From the NCBI RefSeq assembly GCF_022601875.1, contig NZ_JAKVIP010000031.1, forward strand, positions 1 through 36,040: a stretch of DNA of 36,040 nucleotides, read 5' to 3'. The notes under the pieces were generated by a model. The model was not told where the DNA came from, made no database searches, and was given only the letters and a program-made list of their open reading frames with translations. This stretch comes from Chryseobacterium sp. SSA4.19 (GTDB taxonomy: Bacteria; Bacteroidota; Bacteroidia; Flavobacteriales; Weeksellaceae). Within the stretch, counting starts at the first letter, position 1, and each line of letters starts with the position of its first letter. The translations under genes and the position numbers were made by a program. Of the stretch, positions 33,130-36,040 are shown in pieces.

Positions 33130-33567
33130 TTACTGTTTTTTTACGTTATTATTAATAAGCTGCTGGAAGACATTCGTGATATTTGTCCAGTTCGTTCTGT
33201 AAGCCGGCATGATGGAGCTGGCGTCTGTTTTATTACCTTCGTTGGCGCCTTTTTTTACATTAACAGAAGTGGAAATCTGATCATAGATCTTTTTATGATC
33301 TTCCTTTATTTTTCTGAAATTATTCTGGGTAAGCGTACGCTCTATATTATTTATATCCTCCTGAGACACCTTGAAATCCTGCTTGTACTTTTTTCCTTGG
33401 CCCTCGAAAGAATAGTGGGCATTATTTCCTTTAATCAGCAGATTCTCATATATCGGCGCAAAGCCTCCGCTTCTGGAATAGCTGATATCGAAATCCGAAT
33501 ATACCTTCTGGCTGTTGCATGATACTAGTACAAGGAGGGCAAATAAGATTTCTGTGATTCTTTTCAT
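33130..33567 (-). CDS. Putative lipoprotein of unknown function
   Basis: The longest frame begins at 33588, but the ATG at 33567 is preferred because it gives MKRITEILFALLVLVSCNSQ, a signal peptide with a lipobox (LVSC) whose cysteine would be lipidated. The mature part of about 128 residues is polar, with FDISYSRSGGF and HYSFEGQGKKYKQDFKVS stretches resembling small Bacteroidota envelope proteins. No enzymatic motif is seen. It lies between the acyltransferase and Mpl genes within an apparent envelope operon, 4 bases before Mpl. Confidence 0.83.
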   Translation of the reverse strand: MKRITEILFALLVLVSCNSQKVYSDFDISYSRSGGFAPIYENLLIKGNNAHYSFEGQGKKYKQDFKVSQEDINNIERTLTQNNFRKIKEDHKKIYDQISTSVNVKKGANEGNKTDASSIMPAYRTNWTNITNVFQQLINNNVKKQ

Positions 33568-33584
33568 AATAAAAATGTTATGCT

Positions 33585-34391
33585 TCAATTATCCGGGTCC
33601 TTTTGTTCTGATTTTTTAGCTTTCAGTTCTTCATCATATTGGTGGAGCAGATTGAAATTTTCAGTCTGCTCAATCGCAGTCATGATCTTATTGAGAATTT
33701 CCTGGGCATTTTCTTTATCGTAATCGATATCAAGAGGCGGTTTGAATTCCATTGTAGGTTTTACACCTGTTACTTTGACGCGAAGCCCTTTCTTATCGAA
33801 AGCCCTGCGGAATCCGTTAATTTTTATTGGAATTACAATGGGGCGTTGGTTCTTCACCAGTTTCGCCGTTCCCCTTCTTCCCTGGGCAAACGCTGAGGTT
33901 GTACCTTGAGGAAAAGTAGCGACCCAGCCATTATCCAGAGCTTTCATGATGTTGTCAACTTCACTCATATCCACAATTCTGTTGACATTTTTTCCTTCGG
34001 CCCTCCAGGTTCTTTTTACGGTAACTGCGCCGGCTATTTTAAAGATTTTCGGGAGAATTCCTTTATTCATGGTCTCTTCGGCAGCAACATAATAAAAATC
34101 AATTTTTGGATTTAATAGATAAATCGGATTTTTTATCGTGTTCAGATAGCCGTTATTGACCGAGCAGAAAGCATGATACATCGCTGCTACATCGGCAAAA
34201 TAAGTCTGGTGATTGGATACGAACAATACATTGGAATCCGGAAGATCCACAAGATATTCAGTCCCTGTAATTTTCAGTTTGTTAAAGCCGTTGAATCTTC
34301 TGTAGGATACGATTCCCAGAATGAAGATAATCAGCCTTTTTAAAAAATAAGGAGTACCGAATGCATCGGTGAAAATGTTTTTCTTCGCCAT
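33585..34391 (-). CDS. PlsC-like acyltransferase with divergent motifs
   Basis: A 268-residue membrane-associated acyltransferase of the PlsC/AGPAT family, which normally transfers an acyl group to lysophosphatidate. A hydrophobic stretch lies near residues 18-30. Motif I reads SNHQTYFAD, with H61 and D67 separated by five residues rather than the usual four, and motif III reads FPQGTTS (160-166) instead of FPEGTRS. Other elements, such as the AGAVTVKRTWR motif II region and PIVIPIKINGF, fit. The changes suggest a different acceptor or a specialised branch; they do not prove inactivity. The NUDIX gene is 26 bases upstream and the lipoprotein 17 bases downstream. Confidence 0.87.
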   Translation of the reverse strand: MAKKNIFTDAFGTPYFLKRLIIFILGIVSYRRFNGFNKLKITGTEYLVDLPDSNVLFVSNHQTYFADVAAMYHAFCSVNNGYLNTIKNPIYLLNPKIDFYYVAAEETMNKGILPKIFKIAGAVTVKRTWRAEGKNVNRIVDMSEVDNIMKALDNGWVATFPQGTTSAFAQGRRGTAKLVKNQRPIVIPIKINGFRRAFDKKGLRVKVTGVKPTMEFKPPLDIDYDKENAQEILNKIMTAIEQTENFNLLHQYDEELKAKKSEQKDPDN

Positions 34392-34417
34392 CTCTCAATT
34401 AACACAGTACTGCAAAG

Positions 34418-35044
34418 TTACATTTTTTTCAGCAACTGGCTGAATTCGCTTAATATCATTGCCGTAGCTCCCCAGATAATATATCCGTTAAAATTAATCA
34501 CCGGAACTTCTTTTCCTCCTGCGCTAGGCAATCTCATAATTTCGGGGGTATCGGGAAGATTCAAAAAGCTTATTACAGGAAATTCAATCACTTCTACGGC
34601 TTCAGTCTGTTGTAATATAAATGCCGGATTCCTGCTGGTGTATGATATATAAGGATAGACATAAAAATTACTGGGCGGAATATAAATCGGGGACATTTCC
34701 CTGATGATTCTTATATAATGCTTGTCAATACCGATCTCTTCGGAAGTTTCACGGATTGCAGTTTCTGCAAAGTCCCGGTCCGTTTCCTCGCGTTTCCCGC
34801 CGGGTAAAGAAATCTGTCCGCTGTGCCGGTCATGTTCGTTAATGGTTCTCTGGATCAACGGAAAATGCCATTCATCATTTTTTAGATACAGCGCAATATT
34901 GACAGCTGCAAATTTTGGATTGTTTTTTAAAACTTCTTCGTAAGTAAATACAGGACGATAGGGCGGGGAGAATACGCCGTGGGCATGTTCTCCCGGCAAT
35001 TCAGTACTTTTAATTTTTCTCAGTAAATCTTTTCCAAAACTCAT
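34418..35044 (-). CDS. NUDIX hydrolase, coenzyme A pyrophosphatase type
   Basis: A 208-residue NUDIX enzyme. LIQRTINEHDRHSGQISLPG followed by GKREETDRDFAETAIRE and TSEEIGI matches the CoA-pyrophosphatase subfamily (NUDT7/YeaB), whose pre-Nudix UPF0035 motif ends in GxxxLPGG. The first acidic position of the general Nudix box is replaced, as is usual in this subfamily. It should cut CoA or acyl-CoA to 3',5'-ADP and phosphopantetheine. It is the first gene of the envelope/lipid operon on the minus strand, which links acyl-CoA turnover with the acyltransferase downstream. Confidence 0.92.
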   Translation of the reverse strand: MSFGKDLLRKIKSTELPGEHAHGVFSPPYRPVFTYEEVLKNNPKFAAVNIALYLKNDEWHFPLIQRTINEHDRHSGQISLPGGKREETDRDFAETAIRETSEEIGIDKHYIRIIREMSPIYIPPSNFYVYPYISYTSRNPAFILQQTEAVEVIEFPVISFLNLPDTPEIMRLPSAGGKEVPVINFNGYIIWGATAMILSEFSQLLKKM

Positions 35045-35147
35045 ACTCCAAATTTAATAATATATTTGAAGAATTAAAAATGGCAAATGTTAATTATATA
35101 AGGATAAGTCATAAAACATTCAGGAGATTTTTTGATTTTTTTCTTTT

Positions 35148-35260
35148 GGAGCTTCATCCCGCTATTCACTTTTACTCCTCACTCCTTTACCTGTCCACTG
35201 CTGTTCCTTTGCTTTGCCTTGCCTGTTGCGGGGTAACCGTTACTATCGGGGCTAGGGTTT
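35148..35260 (-). other. G/C-richer conserved-looking intergenic element
   Basis: On the minus strand this stretch reads ACCCTAGCCCCGATAGTAAC near its 5' end and ends ATAGCGGGATGAAGCTCC. I recognise CCTAGCCCCGAT followed by ATAGCGGGA as a pair of blocks that recurs between genes in Flavobacteriia genomes, so it may be a structured RNA, a terminator-like repeat or a mobile palindromic element. Base composition is clearly richer in G/C than the AT-rich DNA around it. A small plus-strand frame over it is not credible as a gene. The name and function remain uncertain. Confidence 0.4.
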
Positions 35261-35332
35261 TGGTAATATGATCATATCCAATTAAACATACTACCATATA
35301 CTATATATAAATAAGATACCAAGTTATAATTT

Positions 35333-35374
35333 CCCTCCGTTGGAGGGATGTCAAAAATTCTTTAGAATTTTTGA
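35333..35374. repeat. Double hairpin (CCCTCC/GGAGGG then TCAAAAATTC/GAATTTTTGA)
   Basis: CCCTCC (35333-35338) pairs with GGAGGG (35342-35347), and three bases later TCAAAAATTC (35351-35360) pairs with GAATTTTTGA (35365-35374) around TTTA; the tail reads CGGGGTG. This tandem of palindromes looks like a REP-type repeat unit. It lies in a gene-free stretch with nothing obvious to terminate. Confidence 0.6.
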
Positions 35375-35992
35375 CGGGGTGTTCAATAAGGATTGTGTAC
35401 TCTTTTAAAACCTCTAGACTTTAATAAATACTACAAGAATGCCGTTGTTATTAATAAAGTAGGGTAAACAACAACAGTAAAAGAAAACCTATAAACTTCC
35501 CTAAGAATGGATATATGTAAAAACAAATCCTTTTCTATCGTATACACAATTCCTTTTTATTTAATATAATCCTTTTCTTTCTTCCCTATTATTGGAATAT
35601 AATTTCCCTTCATAGATCATATTTCCACTACACTCAATTCGGATTCGTTTCCTGTGGATAACTATTACCTTTTCATAATGCTAATACAATCAGGTGAATA
35701 GCTAAGGGAGTTTCCCACAAATGTAGCTTCTGATTCATATTATGTTAAGTATATTTGGATTATAAGGATTAAAGTTAGTATTTTTGCCCCACTTAAAACG
35801 AGAGATTGTTTAGGGTAGCGCAGAAGAGTTTTTAAATAAGCGGAAACATTAAGAACTAATTATTCTACTTTACTTTATATATGATATGATAATAATGCCC
35901 TTTACTTAGGTAACGGACTTTTATAAAAACAATATAAAGAAAGAGAGCAAATAAATCATCAGGCAGGTCTTTTAAAATTTCATTAAAAAAGA
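35375..35992. other. AT-rich stretch without recognisable gene
   Basis: About 620 bases in which all frames are broken by stop codons and no conserved protein fragment, tRNA or hairpin was recognised. It leads into a strong promoter at the right end, so it is probably the upstream region of whatever lies beyond the window. Confidence 0.5.
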
Positions 35993-36023
35993 TTTGCGGG
36001 ATAGAAAAAGATTTGTATCTTTG
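35993..36023 (+). promoter_or_regulatory. Perfect Bacteroidota promoter reading out of the window
   Basis: TTTG (35993-35996), exactly 19 bases, then TATCTTTG (36016-36023), a full consensus match. The start would be near 36030, in the sequence CAGTCCGGTAAAACGGG that may fold as a small stem. The sharpness of the match and the long gene-poor upstream region suggest a strongly expressed unit such as a stable RNA operon, but the transcribed gene lies outside the window. Confidence 0.75.
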
Positions 36024-36040
36024 CAGTCCGGTAAAACGGG

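Noticed and set aside
32917..33522. Plus-strand frame of 201 codons opposite the Mpl start and lipoprotein
   Set aside because: It is antisense to two recognised genes, with no domain of its own.
35080..35271. Plus-strand open frame of 63 codons in the right-hand gene-poor region
   Set aside because: It lies over the G/C-richer non-coding block, has an unlikely composition and no protein-like domain; the other strand explains the conservation better.
1..36040. CRISPR arrays, insertion-sequence ends, tRNA or rRNA genes
   Set aside because: No regularly spaced repeats, transposase frames, or tRNA/rRNA-like stretches were seen by eye; a search program could still reveal a short tRNA.

Overview
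The window reads as chromosomal DNA of a Chryseobacterium-like member of the Weeksellaceae (Flavobacteriia, Bacteroidota). Support: AT-rich intergenic DNA, several promoters of the Bacteroidota type (TTTG, about 19 bases, TAnnTTTG), no need for Shine-Dalgarno sites, a small Cys-rich peptide with the KLNREAQKAI-type leader seen in this group, and protein families typical of Chryseobacterium. The assignment is from recognition, not from a database search.

Layout. (1) 163-4841: a soluble triple-PAS histidine kinase, a stand-alone receiver protein and a PcrA/UvrD helicase. (2) 4996-10187: a secreted esterase, a membrane-anchored phospholipase D-like protein, a minus-strand run of HipA-like kinase + DUF3037 + exported alpha/beta hydrolase, another alpha/beta hydrolase, and the Cys-rich peptide. 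(3) 10250-17585, all minus strand: a tyrosine/homogentisate degradation cluster (homogentisate dioxygenase, a CoA-transferase family protein, 4-hydroxyphenylpyruvate dioxygenase, a small secreted protein, fumarylacetoacetase) followed by a broken GxxExxY nuclease-fold gene flanked by matched palindromes and a flavin reductase. (4) 17710-21463: a TonB-dependent receptor with a CxxC in its plug, coupled to a periplasmic thioredoxin-like protein, then an orphan membrane protein and a DUF1304 protein. (5) 21530-31711: an accessory redox/stress region: a Crp/Fnr regulator with an AhpD-like protein, a PPC-domain protein, an aldo/keto reductase, an MdaB-like quinone reductase, an exported hydrolase, AraC and LysR regulators, a Na+/H+ antiporter, GNAT, and a second aldo/keto reductase with an unknown partner. 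A remnant of an NmrA/SDR-type oxidoreductase sits between the quinone reductase and the aldo/keto reductase. (6) 31788-35044, minus strand: an envelope/lipid operon (NUDIX CoA pyrophosphatase, PlsC-like acyltransferase, lipoprotein, Mpl murein-peptide ligase). (7) 35045-36040: about 1 kb without a convincing gene, holding a G/C-richer conserved-looking element, a double hairpin and, at the very end, a perfect promoter firing out of the window.

The best candidates for something undescribed are the HipA-like kinase/DUF3037 pair, the orphan Cys-rich leader peptide, the CxxC receptor-thioredoxin couple, the palindrome-flanked GxxExxY relic, and the non-coding element near 35.2 kb. Functions are inferred from visible motifs; no searches were run.
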